A stretch of 64,000 nt of DNA from Paenibacillus contaminans (GCF_003285015.1 NZ_QMFB01000035.1:1-64000), one strand, 5' to 3'. Numbered from the stretch's first letter, positions 17,370 to 27,994 are shown. Notes: generated by a model not told the origin, from the letters alone. Numbers and translations: made by a program.

Positions 17370-19307
17370 TCATTCAACCACCCTACAGGAATAAAACGGC
17401 TTGAGCCGTTCGCTCATCGCACCCATCGCCAGGCCGGAGACGATTTCCGCGACCGTCCAGCCCGATTCGATGACCCACGGGCCCCAGCCGGTGTCTTTGG
17501 GCAAGCCGAATACTTCCATCAACTCGACGTCAAAAGCGCGCGCCCAGCCGCCATGCAGCTGCTTGTTGCCGCTGCGAAGCTGCGCGGATATCATAAACTT
17601 CGCCAGGTCCCGCCATAGCTCCATGAAATAATCGTCGCCAGTAACAAAGTAAGCCTGCATAAAGCCGATCGGCAGCCAGTTGACGGAATAGAGAAAATCC
17701 GCGATCGGATCGCCGTTGTTCGTCAGTAAAGAGCATTCCTCGGTGTCGTTTTTGACGCTGCGGTTTGCTTGATATCCGGTGTCCCATTCCAGATAAGCGC
17801 CGGAGGAATGGCGAACCCGCTGCAAATCCTTCGTGACCCGGTACAGCCACTCTTTATGCTCATCGTCATTCGTAACCCAATACAACCAGGCTAGCGGCAG
17901 GATAAGCCGGCACATCTCCTGGGTTTCGCTATGCTCCCTCCTCGTATTCGGGTAGGCGTCCATTATCGTTCGCATGCCTTTGACAGCCGTTTCCTTAAAC
18001 AGCTCGATTCCCGTCAATTGATAGCCAAGCAGCAACGAAGCCAAATAATAACCGTTGTAATGGCCGCTCGGAAAATTCCCCGGCTCCGAAGCCAGCCTTC
18101 GTATTTCCGCTTCCGTCAGATACATATTATTCGTGCGGCCGATGCGCGTACCGTCGGTTCCCGTCGTCGAGACCAGAAAATGGAGTGCATCCGTACATTC
18201 AGCCAAATAATCATCGCTGCCGGTGTACAGGCATTTGAGCAGCTGCGGAATCAGCACCCTTGCCGCGTCATCCTGGTAACAGATCCCCCATTGCCAGCCC
18301 GACCAGCGCAGCATGCCTTTGAGCCGTGCTTCTTCTTTCTCCTGCAAAACATCAAAGCATACCGAAATAAGCCGGTCCGAAACGAGCTTGCTATTGGGGT
18401 CGCCGGTCAACAAATAATGCATGAAATAGGCCATCGACACCTCACCGGTGCAATCGTTGCGAACATCCGTCAATACGCGCTGCTTCCCATCGGGATAAAT
18501 CTCCGTGGCGATCCCTTCCATGATTCCTTCTCTGCCCTCATCGATGAGCAGTCCCGCTTCGCGGAACCAGGAGACGCCCTGCTGGATCGATTCCCGCAAT
18601 CTCGCTTCAAAGCTGTCTTCCCCGGCAAACGCGCGAGTGCTGTACGCATCCTCAATGAAGCCGCTAATCGTCACTCGTTCATCATAAAGCCAGCTCACGA
18701 TGTAATCGGCAAGCCCCTTCCATTTTGTCAATGGCGAAAAACGGGCTTTGACAAAATTGCATAGGCGAATCGTGCAGACCATCAGGCGATCATTGTTTTC
18801 CAGCCACAGCGCACGATAGGTGGAGTCCTCGTACAGCTCCGGACTAACCGGAATGCGGCGATGCGCATCCTTTCGGATATATTGCAGAACAGGACGATAT
18901 TCAGGATGAGCGGAAGGATAACTTCGCAAAGCTGTATTGCACTGGTCATCCAGCAAGTCCCCTTGACTCAGCCCGAACTCCCCGCCGTCCTCCCCGCAAA
19001 ATACAAGGCGATCGAAGCGGGTAGGCGTCGGCGGGCCATAATAACTCAACCCGACGGCGCTGCAGTACTCAATAAAAACTTTCTTGCCCCGCTTGATTTG
19101 CGCTTCAATGCTCGCCCGGCTTCGCGGTTGCAGCATCAGCGGCTTTTCTTGCGTGCCGCCAAGAACGGCGATCGCATCGAAAGCGTCCAGATCGACCAAT
19201 GTCAAGTGCTCCGGCTTGATGATCCGGGTTCCAGGGATCGCTTTTTGCAACAGCTCGGACAGGTCGCTTTTATTTTCGGTTATTATCGCAATCTTCTTAT
19301 TATTCAT
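17370..19307 (-). CDS. Unknown protein: GATase-like N-terminal and helical glycosidase-like domain
   Basis: I do not recognise a named family. Residues 1 to about 120 look like a class I glutamine-amidotransferase or ThuA-like fold (KIAIITENKS, FDAIAVLGGTQ, KRGKKVFIEYCSAVGLSYYG). The remaining 500 residues are helical and rich in Trp/Tyr (WSGWQWGICYQDDAARVLIPQLL, FPSGHYNGYYLASLLLG, YLEWDTGYQ), like an (alpha/alpha)6 glycosidase or lyase barrel. No signal peptide. An ATG at 19433 overlaps the upstream stop as TAATG and is an alternative start; 19307 fits the domain start better. It is last in the minus-strand polysaccharide operon, so a role in breaking down the imported product is likely. The small broken gene at 30.9-31.3 kb resembles its N-terminal domain. 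Confidence 0.72.
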   Translation of the reverse strand: MNNKKIAIITENKSDLSELLQKAIPGTRIIKPEHLTLVDLDAFDAIAVLGGTQEKPLMLQPRSRASIEAQIKRGKKVFIEYCSAVGLSYYGPPTPTRFDRLVFCGEDGGEFGLSQGDLLDDQCNTALRSYPSAHPEYRPVLQYIRKDAHRRIPVSPELYEDSTYRALWLENNDRLMVCTIRLCNFVKARFSPLTKWKGLADYIVSWLYDERVTISGFIEDAYSTRAFAGEDSFEARLRESIQQGVSWFREAGLLIDEGREGIMEGIATEIYPDGKQRVLTDVRNDCTGEVSMAYFMHYLLTGDPNSKLVSDRLISVCFDVLQEKEEARLKGMLRWSGWQWGICYQDDAARVLIPQLLKCLYTGSDDYLAECTDALHFLVSTTGTDGTRIGRTNNMYLTEAEIRRLASEPGNFPSGHYNGYYLASLLLGYQLTGIELFKETAVKGMRTIMDAYPNTRREHSETQEMCRLILPLAWLYWVTNDDEHKEWLYRVTKDLQRVRHSSGAYLEWDTGYQANRSVKNDTEECSLLTNNGDPIADFLYSVNWLPIGFMQAYFVTGDDYFMELWRDLAKFMISAQLRSGNKQLHGGWARAFDVELMEVFGLPKDTGWGPWVIESGWTVAEIVSGLAMGAMSERLKPFYSCRVVE

Positions 19308-19432
19308 CGAATGTAAAGATACCTCTTTTCGTATTTTTTCGGCATTTTCAGTCTCGTTTCCTATATATCGCAAAAAGCAAGAGCCAACCGCCGCAAGTCC
19401 GGAAAGAGCTGCAGCGGCTGACTCTTTTTCCA

Positions 19433-22400
19433 TTAATCGCTTAAACTTCCGATCAAATACTCGATATCGGCAAGCAGCTTGCCCGCAAAATCCGCATCGA
19501 TTTTTTTGCCGGTTTGCGCCTTTACTTCGTTTATGAGCGCCTGATAAGGTTGACGCTTATTCTGCCCTCTTTCCAGCTTGTTCCGGATATGTTCCACCTT
19601 CGACATCAAGCTGTTCAGGATGCCATGATGCGTGATCCAGCCTTGGTCTGCCGCATATCGCAGCATATCGTCCAAATGTTCCTCATCCATCTCCGTACGA
19701 AGCGTGAACGTCCGCACCGTTATGTTCCCCGCATGGTCGGCAGCAGTGACAACAAGCGGATGATCGCCGATCGCTAAAGTCAGGGGATTAACCAAGACAG
19801 GCAGAGAAACTGCCTCCCCGTCCAGCGTCGCCGCTACCGAAGCCACGCCGCTAAGCGAGTCCGTAACGTAAAACGGGATGTTCGCCGTGTCGGAACGATA
19901 GACGCTAATCGTAACGGAGTCGCTTCCCGCTGCAGGGGACTCCACCACAGGCCCGGTACGGTCGATCCTCATTTGCGCCGACTTTACCTGTTCCCGGTTG
20001 CCAGCGGCATCAACGCTGTAGTAACGAATTTCGTACACGCCGTCTTCGTTCAGTTCCACCGCTGCGCCTCGTGTTTCCGCTCCTCCATTAACGCTGAAGA
20101 ACGTATCGGCTACGCCGCTTCCCGCATCACTCGCCGTCAAGGTAACCGTTTGAGCCGAAGCTTGCCAGCCGCTCACAGCATTATCTGTCGTCACCGGAGC
20201 CACCGAATCCAGCCTGAACGGATTGGAAGTTACAACAGCTTGGTTTCCTTCAAGGTCCCCCGCTCGAACGTGGAGATACATTTCGCCTTCCATACCCGAC
20301 AGGGAAACAATGTCCCCGTTCATAAAAGTAAGCCAGCCGCTTATCGGCGGTTGAGCGCTATCCGACCATACATACTCCAGCGATGACGGATCAACGCCGC
20401 TGCCTTGATCCATGACGGTGACTGCCGTAGAAACCGAAGTCTCCGACGATGTATTGCCGTTAACGCTGAACGAAACAAGGGGCGGTGTTCTATCTTTGCT
20501 GAACGTAGTTGCGAGGCCGGCAGACGATGTAATCATCCATTCGCCGTTATCGGCGCGCTTGACAGCCGCATAAGGAATCAGCTTCCATTCCTCGCCTCCT
20601 GCAAAAGGAAATCCTTCGGTTCCATTGTACGTGTAAAACCGGGTTTTCCCTCCTTCTATCTTCACATCAAGCACGGGATATGCCGTCCAATCGGAGCCCT
20701 TCTTCACGAGCACATGGCTTCCCTTCCAACGTTCCCCTCCCGGAACCGTCTCTGTTGCCGAGAATCCGTTGGCGAAAGCTTCCGATACGAATCCTTGTTT
20801 CTCTTCACTTTCCCCGATGCTGATTCCATCGCCGTCATGCTCCAACAGGCCTGCTCCCGCCAGAACCATTTGCGCCGCCTCGCCGCTCCCATCGCCTTTC
20901 CCGTAAGAAATAACGCCATATCGGCCGCTGAATGTAACCGTTTTGTCGGATACGTTATCCGTGAACTCCCACGACTGCTGCGATAAACCCGTTGCCCCAA
21001 TCACGATGTCCCGCCAGCCGTCACCGCTGATCTGCAAGCCTACAGGCTGTTGAAGACCTCCTGCTGAACCGGGAACGGACACCGATTCGCTCCGTACAAC
21101 CAGAGGCTCCACGCTCCGGATGCCCGCTGCGCCCTGGTAAGATTCGAATACACTGGCAAACATATTTCCTCCCGGAGTATTGCTGCGGTTCCGGACCAGA
21201 TAGGGCAGCTTTGCGCCAACATCAAGACTGCCGCGCTGCCCCCAACCGTCACCTATATATACTTTTTCATTTGGCGAAGGGATGTGCCATGTTTTCGTAC
21301 GGGCGGTACCGCCCGCGTTTTTCCAGTCAGTCGTCCAGACCCCGGACGCGACGCCGCTGCTCACTTCCTCAAGCCGATAAGCGCCGACAGCCCCTGCGCC
21401 GGCCGGCTGCAACTCGATATCGTCGACAATAAAGTCCGTTGTCGAGGCGTGCAGCATGTAATCATGCGAGCTGCCTCCGCGAACGCGAAAGAAGTCCACC
21501 ACGTATTCCGGCTTCCAATCCGTTTTTTGTAGCTGCATGAGCGTTCTGGCGTATACATCCGTTTCCGCATAGGCGCGCGAGCTTGCTTCCGCTATAACGA
21601 CCGGCTCGGTACCCTCGTACAGCCCAATGCTTCCGCCTCTGCCGGTCGTCGTTTGATCCTTTTGGTTGACTACAACCAGATTGTGAGCAGCCGAGCGGGA
21701 TGTCATCGCTTTATCGGGACTATCCCACAAATAACCGAGGTCCGAAAGCGCTTCGCCGTCATTCGCCCAATAACTGAAGTCCAGACTATCCAAATGACGG
21801 TGGCCGCCCCATTCGCTTGCATTCAATATGGCGGCACTCCCCATTCCGTTCTCTCCTCCGCGCAGGAAGGCCAGCTTCCACTGCGGGAACAATAAGCTGT
21901 TTAGCCGGATCGGATCGGCTTCGCTTGTGTTTTCCATCTGGTAAACAAGATTTTCCGCGCCCTTCAGTTCAAAACCGCCGTGTTCCATCAAGCTGAACAA
22001 GGAAGGAATCCCCGTTCTTTTGGCACCGATTGCCAGCATCGTACTCGTCGGTTTGCTCGTTGTATACGAATCCCCCAAAGCCGGGTAATTCATGGATGGC
22101 AGGAGGGAATCACCGAGCGTTCTAAATACCATGCGATAATCAGACCGGTTATACACGGAAAAATGGTCCAATCGCTGCTGGCCTGCCTCCGGCAAATACC
22201 CTTCCGGATCCGAGTACCCGTTCAAAATCTCACCCAGCTGCCAGAGGTAGCCAATTGCCTGCAGACCATAGGTGGGGGACTCGGAGGGAGATCCATCCGC
22301 CTTATACCAGTCGCTTAACAGCTTATTAAATCCATTAAGGCCAAAATGGACAAGAACAGGCTCCGATACGGCTGCCCCGATCGCGGCGGCCGCCGTTTGA

Positions 22401-24100
22401 TTCGAAATAGACTTGTTGTTTGTTGCGGGGTCCGCTATTAATAATGTCGCCCCTTCCAGCAAGATGTCCCGTTCAATACGCAGCCGCTCTTCGTCGGTTA
22501 ACACCCACTCACCGGACGCTTTGGCATTTGCGATCATATCGTAGGAGCTTGCCACAGGAAGCAGAAACGACCCTTCCAGTCCGTCTCCCCTTGCTCGGCC
22601 CGCCATCCAATAGCCCGAATGGAGCGTGCGGTCCGGCGTATTGCCCGGAGGAGTCAGTTCGTTCTTGTTAAGCCTGCTAATGGTGGAAGCCGCATATTTC
22701 GGGTCGATATCCGCTATTTCTCCGAATCCGGAATGAAGCAGCCAATGCGGATACACTTCCGCAAACCGCAACAAAATTTTTTTGGCCTGCATGGCATAGT
22801 TCAAATCGCCTGTCAGTTTATAGAGAATTGCGATTCTATGCAGCTGAAAGGACATATACTTTACCTTTTTCGCGCGGATATAGGAGGTAAAGCTGGGGCT
22901 TAATTGAAATCCCAAATACTCGTAGGATTCCCTGTTGTAATAGGTGAATTTCTGTTCCACCCCTCCCCAATGCGCGACCATCTCTCCTTCCTCGGGATAC
23001 TGCTCGTTAGGAAAAGCAACCCCGCCGCAGTATATTCGATCAGGATCTGCCGGATTCCAGGTCCATAGGCCATGCGGGAACCCCGCTGCCGGTTCGCTTG
23101 GGCAAGGCGTGAACAAATCGGCTATAGGCGTCGTAGCCGGGATCATATTGTTGATTTCCGTCATTCCGTAACCCATGGTGAGCGCTACATCGTTTTTCAT
23201 CGCTTCAATCTGGCTGTCGGCGAAAGCCCGAAATTCGCTGTCGGCTGCATAACGCGCTTGGTAAGCATCCCAATCGGCTTCTTTGTACAACACCTTGGAG
23301 CCTTCCCTGTCTCCGCGTACGCCGGGATTAATCCAGTTGGGAAACAGCTCTTCAAGCGTGGCCGGTTGTTTCGGCTCGCTGGCCGGCGACATCAGCATGG
23401 TCCAGCGGGCCAGGTCAATGCCGTCGTCAAACGTTTCATTCATTTGCAATTCATCGTTGTAATATAAGGAAACGTTATCCATGGATACATTCCCCGCACT
23501 GCCGACGGTCGAAAAGCTATTTGCGAGAAATGGATTCGTATACGTAGTTTTATCGCCAAATCCTTTACCGATTATCAGATGGGTTGGGGGAGTGGCTTCC
23601 GGTGACGCTCCTGTCTTCAACAATGACAATGCAGTCCCTTTTACTCCCCCCCACAGCTGGATTACCTCTTGTTCCCATACGATTCGAACCCGATAGGTTT
23701 GGCCCAGCGGTGCGGTCCCTGTATATCCGCCGAAAGCCGCTGTCGGCTGCAAATAAAATTTGCTGTTAGAGGATATGCCTACGGATGCCCATTTTGACTG
23801 CCCCCAATAGAGAAACAAGGAGGGGGCCCATGAACTCCCGGGATTGCTCACAGGCGTAATATCCGCTTCCGCCACGATCTTGCGAAGATTGCCGTTATAG
23901 CTTAAAGGGGTCACAAGCAAGTCGTGAGCGTTAGCAGGTCCCCTGAAGGAGAGCTGTCCTTCATCCAGATGCAAATTCGGGTCAAACGCCGCTGCCGCTG
24001 TCAGCGAACGGATTGGCAGCAAATTGGCGAAGCACGAACAAAACAACAGTAAACTTAACCAAAATCCCGTCCATCTCCCCATTTTTCTTACGGCTATCAT
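19433..24100 (-). CDS. Secreted heparinase II/III-like polysaccharide lyase, multidomain
   Basis: Exoenzyme of 1555 residues, expected to cleave an acidic polysaccharide by beta-elimination. A signal peptide covers about residues 1-38. A concanavalin-like domain follows (laminin-G-like, FDPNLHLDEGQLSFRG), then an (alpha/alpha) toroid (about 280-720), and the heparinase II/III beta-domain with GGHRHLDSLDFSYWANDGE, whose His-rich motif is the family hallmark. The C-terminus has OmpL47/Big-like repeats (VTLTASDAGSGVADTFFSVN) and a helical FIMAH-like end (WITHHGILNSLMSKVEHIRNK) common in Paenibacillus exoenzymes. GGGGGAG lies 7 nt before the ATG. It sits 50 bp after a permease gene, in an LplABC-type operon. 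Substrate is unknown. Confidence 0.82.
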   Translation of the reverse strand: MIAVRKMGRWTGFWLSLLLFCSCFANLLPIRSLTAAAAFDPNLHLDEGQLSFRGPANAHDLLVTPLSYNGNLRKIVAEADITPVSNPGSSWAPSLFLYWGQSKWASVGISSNSKFYLQPTAAFGGYTGTAPLGQTYRVRIVWEQEVIQLWGGVKGTALSLLKTGASPEATPPTHLIIGKGFGDKTTYTNPFLANSFSTVGSAGNVSMDNVSLYYNDELQMNETFDDGIDLARWTMLMSPASEPKQPATLEELFPNWINPGVRGDREGSKVLYKEADWDAYQARYAADSEFRAFADSQIEAMKNDVALTMGYGMTEINNMIPATTPIADLFTPCPSEPAAGFPHGLWTWNPADPDRIYCGGVAFPNEQYPEEGEMVAHWGGVEQKFTYYNRESYEYLGFQLSPSFTSYIRAKKVKYMSFQLHRIAILYKLTGDLNYAMQAKKILLRFAEVYPHWLLHSGFGEIADIDPKYAASTISRLNKNELTPPGNTPDRTLHSGYWMAGRARGDGLEGSFLLPVASSYDMIANAKASGEWVLTDEERLRIERDILLEGATLLIADPATNNKSISNQTAAAAIGAAVSEPVLVHFGLNGFNKLLSDWYKADGSPSESPTYGLQAIGYLWQLGEILNGYSDPEGYLPEAGQQRLDHFSVYNRSDYRMVFRTLGDSLLPSMNYPALGDSYTTSKPTSTMLAIGAKRTGIPSLFSLMEHGGFELKGAENLVYQMENTSEADPIRLNSLLFPQWKLAFLRGGENGMGSAAILNASEWGGHRHLDSLDFSYWANDGEALSDLGYLWDSPDKAMTSRSAAHNLVVVNQKDQTTTGRGGSIGLYEGTEPVVIAEASSRAYAETDVYARTLMQLQKTDWKPEYVVDFFRVRGGSSHDYMLHASTTDFIVDDIELQPAGAGAVGAYRLEEVSSGVASGVWTTDWKNAGGTARTKTWHIPSPNEKVYIGDGWGQRGSLDVGAKLPYLVRNRSNTPGGNMFASVFESYQGAAGIRSVEPLVVRSESVSVPGSAGGLQQPVGLQISGDGWRDIVIGATGLSQQSWEFTDNVSDKTVTFSGRYGVISYGKGDGSGEAAQMVLAGAGLLEHDGDGISIGESEEKQGFVSEAFANGFSATETVPGGERWKGSHVLVKKGSDWTAYPVLDVKIEGGKTRFYTYNGTEGFPFAGGEEWKLIPYAAVKRADNGEWMITSSAGLATTFSKDRTPPLVSFSVNGNTSSETSVSTAVTVMDQGSGVDPSSLEYVWSDSAQPPISGWLTFMNGDIVSLSGMEGEMYLHVRAGDLEGNQAVVTSNPFRLDSVAPVTTDNAVSGWQASAQTVTLTASDAGSGVADTFFSVNGGAETRGAAVELNEDGVYEIRYYSVDAAGNREQVKSAQMRIDRTGPVVESPAAGSDSVTISVYRSDTANIPFYVTDSLSGVASVAATLDGEAVSLPVLVNPLTLAIGDHPLVVTAADHAGNITVRTFTLRTEMDEEHLDDMLRYAADQGWITHHGILNSLMSKVEHIRNKLERGQNKRQPYQALINEVKAQTGKKIDADFAGKLLADIEYLIGSLSD

Positions 24101-24150
24101 CTATGCACTCCCCCTTCCAAATAGATTGGAACTGATTGCAATCGGTAAGT

Positions 24151-25023
24151 TTATCCCTTGACCGCGCCCACGAACTGGCCTTTAATGAAATATTTTTGCA
24201 AGAACGGGTAGACGATAATAATGGGCAGCGTAGTCAACATAAGGGCAGCCATTCTCAAGTTGTCCGGATGGATCCCTTGTACGCCGGGCGGGTTGACGTC
24301 CATATCTTCCAACCGCGCGTTTGCCAAAATGCCTCTTAATTGAAATTGCAAGGTCCACATCGTTTTATCCTTGATGTACAGAAGCACGCCAAACCATTCA
24401 TTCCAATAAGCGACCGCGCTGAATATAATAAAGGCCATCGTCATCGGAAGCACCAGGGGCAGAACGACTCGGAACAACAAAGAAAACTCCCCGGCTCCGT
24501 CGATTTCCGCCGCCTCCATAATCTCTTTCGGAAGCTGGTCGATCACATTTTTGTACACAATAATATAGAAAGGACTGATTAGACTAGGCAGGATAAGCGC
24601 CCAATACGTGTTGCCCAAACCAAGATTGTTGACCAGCAGGAAGGACGGAATTAACCCTCCGCTGAAAAACATCGTAATGAGAATGTAGGTCATCAACACT
24701 TTTTTTCCCACAAACCGTTTGTGAGAAAGCGCATAGGCACAGCATAATGAAATCGTAACGCTCAGGATCGTATTGACAATGGTCAGTCCAACCGTATTAA
24801 TCAGGGAGCGCAGAAACGTGTAATTGTATGCCAATTTCGCATAAGCGTCCAATTGAAAATCCACCGGCCACAAGCTGATCCGCCCCTGGGAAACGGCCGC
24901 ATAGCTGCTAAAGGAAATGGCCAAGGCGTTAATGAACGGGACCAGAATCGAAATGGAAAACACGATAAAAAACATATAGTTCAGCGTTTGAAAAACGGTT
25001 CGTCCCGGGCTTGCGTAATGCAT
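24151..25023 (-). CDS. Sugar ABC transporter permease (LplC/MalG type)
   Basis: Inner-membrane permease of about 290 residues with six predicted membrane segments, pairing with the upstream LplB-like protein to import oligosaccharides. The EAA loop that docks the ATPase is present (EIMEAAEIDGAGEF, followed by VVLPLVLP), and the C-terminus ends with FLQKYFIKGQFVGAVKG, typical for LplC. The ATG at 25023 has AGGTG 9 nt upstream; an in-frame GTG at 25035 overlaps that site and is less likely. It lies 25 bp after the LplB gene. No ATPase gene is present in the operon, so a shared MsmX-like ATPase is inferred. Confidence 0.92.
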   Translation of the reverse strand: MHYASPGRTVFQTLNYMFFIVFSISILVPFINALAISFSSYAAVSQGRISLWPVDFQLDAYAKLAYNYTFLRSLINTVGLTIVNTILSVTISLCCAYALSHKRFVGKKVLMTYILITMFFSGGLIPSFLLVNNLGLGNTYWALILPSLISPFYIIVYKNVIDQLPKEIMEAAEIDGAGEFSLLFRVVLPLVLPMTMAFIIFSAVAYWNEWFGVLLYIKDKTMWTLQFQLRGILANARLEDMDVNPPGVQGIHPDNLRMAALMLTTLPIIIVYPFLQKYFIKGQFVGAVKG

Positions 25024-25048
25024 GTCGACTGACACCTACTTTTATCTT

Positions 25049-26005
25049 TTAGTACATGCCCAGACCCATCCATTTTTTCGACAATCGATTCGAAGCGACC
25101 AGAAGGATGAAGCCCAGGATGCTTTGCGCCAAATTGATTGCGGTCGTAAAGCTGTACTGGGAAAGCTCCACGCCGGTCCTGTATATATAGGTACTGATGA
25201 CATCCGATACATCGTATACCAGCGGATTTTGCATCAGGAACACACGCTCAAACCCGATGCCAAAAATATGCGCCAGCTTCAACAAAAACAGCAAAACAAT
25301 CATCGGCATCAAATGCGGAATCGTAATATGAATGGCTTGCTTCCAGCGGTTGGCTCCGTCCATCCACGCCGCCTCGTACAGGGCCCCGTCGATCCCCGCG
25401 ATGACAGCAAAATACAAGATTGCCGACCACCCCACATTTTTCCAAATGTCCGATGCTACCAAGATTCCTCTGAATATGCCCGGCTCCGTCATGAAAAATA
25501 TAGGTTCTATGCCGAACCAGCCCAATATCGCATTGACCATTCCGGTGGACGGCGACAAGATTTGATAAAATATTCCCGATACAACAACCCATGACAAAAA
25601 ATGCGGCAAATACGAAATGGTCTGCATCGTTTTCTTGAACGTTTTTTGATACAGTTCATTGGCCAACAGGGCAAACAAAATCGGCGCCGTGAACCCGAAC
25701 ACAATATCATAAAAGTTGATCAATAACGTGTTTTTCATGATGGCCCAGAACTTGTCATCCGTAAGGAAGTATGAAAAATGCTTGAACCCTACCCAATCGC
25801 TGCCCAAGATTCCTTTGTAGATGGAGTAATCCTGGAAGGCGATAATAATGCCATACATGGGGATATAGTTGAATACAAACAGCAAAATTACCGTCGGAGC
25901 CGCCAAAAGGTAAAGCGACAGGAGCGCCCGAAGGCGGGTCCTGTCTTTATGGCTCTTTACCGTTCGGACTCGTTCGTGCTCCTTCGTCATGTCAGCCTGC
26001 GACAA
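25049..26005 (-). CDS. Sugar ABC transporter permease (LplB type)
   Basis: Inner-membrane permease of about 318 residues, partner of the LplC-like protein. The N-terminal hallmark is YIPMYGIIIAFQDYSIYKG, the EAA loop is YEAAWMDGANRWKQA followed by ITIPHLMP, and the end is RLSKKWMGLGMY. The TTG at 26005 is chosen because GGGAGG lies 8 nt before it. A GTG at 26014 falls inside the ribosome site, and an ATG at 25990 is too far away. It follows the binding-protein gene by about 33 bp. Family assignment is firm; substrate is inferred from the neighbouring lyase. Confidence 0.92.
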   Translation of the reverse strand: MSQADMTKEHERVRTVKSHKDRTRLRALLSLYLLAAPTVILLFVFNYIPMYGIIIAFQDYSIYKGILGSDWVGFKHFSYFLTDDKFWAIMKNTLLINFYDIVFGFTAPILFALLANELYQKTFKKTMQTISYLPHFLSWVVVSGIFYQILSPSTGMVNAILGWFGIEPIFFMTEPGIFRGILVASDIWKNVGWSAILYFAVIAGIDGALYEAAWMDGANRWKQAIHITIPHLMPMIVLLFLLKLAHIFGIGFERVFLMQNPLVYDVSDVISTYIYRTGVELSQYSFTTAINLAQSILGFILLVASNRLSKKWMGLGMY

Positions 26006-26038
26006 TGCGTGCACCTCCCGATAAATCCGTCCGACTCT

Positions 26039-27694
26039 TTACCATCCTGCTTTTTTGAAGCCGTTCTTGAGCAGCTGTTCTTTGTTTGCATCGAGGAACT
26101 TTTGCATCGGATCGTATTTGAACGAACGGTATTTCGTTTCCCATTTGCCAATCTCGGCATCCAACTGCTCCATCGTAATCCGTCCCATAATCGCTTCCGT
26201 TGTAAACTTGTTGATCGCTTGCATGATTTCCGCGTTTTTCTTCTGCACATCTTCCGGATCGGTATAACCCGGCATTTTATCCAAACCGATTTCTCCCGCT
26301 GCTTTGCCGATCGTCTTCACATCGTTCGAGAGCTGCGTGTACACCTCTTTGCTCAACTGGGCCTCGTAGTTGGCGCTTTGCGCATCCTGACCGTCGGTAT
26401 AGCCGAAAACGAATGCATATTGACGCTTCCAGATATGATCCTCCGCGCTCATCTTTGCCGGATTGGCTGCCCGCTTCCCGTCTTTTACCGTATACGTTTC
26501 GCCCTCGTTCCCCCAGAATATCGCATCCTTCAATTTCTCGTTGGCAAATGCCTCGATCACTCTGAAAGCGCGGTCCGGATCTTTCGTTTTGGACGATATA
26601 TATAACCCGTGAGCGGTTATGGGCGCTCCAAGTCCCGTTATGGCATATTTCCGGTCTTTGAGAACGTCAGGATATTTCGTCAAAGGAGGCGCAATGGACC
26701 ATACCTGGGTTCGTTGCGCAGGCGTCGCTTTCTCCGAAGTCATCTGGATTTGATAATTCAGAATTTGATCCGCGCTGTTCCATTGCATGACCACATTTTT
26801 GTCAGACAGCTTGGGAAACCATTTCGCGCTGTCGGTAACCGCAAATTCAGGGTCCAAAATGCCTTCGTCGTAAAGCCCCTTTAACACTTTAACCGCTTCC
26901 TTGAACTCAGGCGTCGACACATTCGGGATGATCTTGCCCTGATCGATCCGGTAACCGTACGGCAAGGCTCCGTACATTCCGAAGATGACGCCTCCGCCGT
27001 AGTAGAACATATTATCGCCGGCCACGCGGAACGACATCGGAATCGAGGATGGATCCTCCTTCTTCACCTTTCGCATAAGCTCGATCCATTCTTCTACGGA
27101 AGCCGGGTATTTGCCGCCGTTGTACTTTTGCACCAGATCATAGCGAACCATCAGCCCTTCGCCTTGAGGCCCTTTGTCGTATGCCATAGGGATTCGGAAA
27201 TATTTGCCGGAAACGGGATCCTTCGCGAGCTCCATCATTTGGGGAGTAATGACTTTTTGCAAGGCAGGCGAATTGTCGTAATACTTCTTCAGATCGATGA
27301 ACGCGCCATCGCGAGCGGCTGCCATCGCCCCGTCGGGAACCGTGGAATGTACAATATCCGGCAGTTGACCGGAAGCCAGCAGCAGATTATGCTTCGTCAC
27401 GTATTCGTTATAGGGCGGAACATCAAACTCAAGGTCGACGTTGGCCGAATCCTCGACGATTTTGATAACGGGATTGTCGCTCAGATTAATGTTGGTAGGC
27501 ATAGGCATTCCCGCTATATTGTAAAACATTTTCAGCTTGACCCGTTCTTCGTTTTGTTTCGGAGTCGCTTGACCGTCCGATGGCGAGGTTGTCGCACCCG
27601 CCGCGCCGTCTTTGGAGTTGGAGCAACCGGCAAAAATAGAACCTGTCAACGCAGTAGCAACCAGCAAAGAGACCGCCTTTTTTGTTTTGTTCAT
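26039..27694 (-). CDS. Sugar ABC transporter substrate-binding lipoprotein (LplA type)
   Basis: Binding lipoprotein of 551 residues for the LplBC permeases downstream. The signal peptide ends at the lipobox IFAGC, with Cys24 lipidated, followed by a Ser/Asp/Gly/Thr-rich tether. The body shows the long LplA-like pattern (VEDSANVDLEFDVPPYNEYV, RYDLVQKYNGGKYPASVEEW). It is the first gene of the operon (binding protein, LplB, LplC, lyase, unknown protein), so it is likely the most strongly expressed. The AraC regulator lies upstream in the same orientation, separated by a terminator. Ligand is likely a product of the heparinase-like enzyme. Confidence 0.9.
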   Translation of the reverse strand: MNKTKKAVSLLVATALTGSIFAGCSNSKDGAAGATTSPSDGQATPKQNEERVKLKMFYNIAGMPMPTNINLSDNPVIKIVEDSANVDLEFDVPPYNEYVTKHNLLLASGQLPDIVHSTVPDGAMAAARDGAFIDLKKYYDNSPALQKVITPQMMELAKDPVSGKYFRIPMAYDKGPQGEGLMVRYDLVQKYNGGKYPASVEEWIELMRKVKKEDPSSIPMSFRVAGDNMFYYGGGVIFGMYGALPYGYRIDQGKIIPNVSTPEFKEAVKVLKGLYDEGILDPEFAVTDSAKWFPKLSDKNVVMQWNSADQILNYQIQMTSEKATPAQRTQVWSIAPPLTKYPDVLKDRKYAITGLGAPITAHGLYISSKTKDPDRAFRVIEAFANEKLKDAIFWGNEGETYTVKDGKRAANPAKMSAEDHIWKRQYAFVFGYTDGQDAQSANYEAQLSKEVYTQLSNDVKTIGKAAGEIGLDKMPGYTDPEDVQKKNAEIMQAINKFTTEAIMGRITMEQLDAEIGKWETKYRSFKYDPMQKFLDANKEQLLKNGFKKAGW

Positions 27695-27958
27695 CCACGT
27701 TCATTCCTTTTCATCGTTTTTTGTGTCTGTAACAGCGCTTCCATTCTAATTCCGCATCTCTCCCCTTTATTGTGCGATTGCTTAGATCATAGCAAGGCGG
27801 CTGCAAAATGTATTGTTCCAACCCTGCCGAAACATTGTGCAATTATTATTCTTTTGTGCGGCTGCATAAGGATAAACGGCTACGCCGTCCTTTAAGGACA
27901 GGCGCGTTTACCAAGGTTTAGAGCCGCTTCCACGATTTGCTTTCCGAGACTTGCACAC
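27695..27958. other. Leader region of the polysaccharide operon
   Basis: No gene is seen. It holds the presumed promoter and AraC operator of the operon, but I could not place a convincing -35/-10 pair. Several TTGTGC-containing stretches occur (27769-27845) without clear symmetry. Confidence 0.4.
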
Positions 27959-27994
27959 AAAAACGCCGCTGCCTTCGAAACGAAGGAGCGGCGT
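27959..27994 (-). terminator. Rho-independent terminator of the AraC gene
   Basis: On the minus strand ACGCCGCTCCTTCG pairs with CGAAGGCAGCGGCGT (one bulge) and is followed by a run of T. It lies about 35 nt after the stop at 28028. Confidence 0.85.
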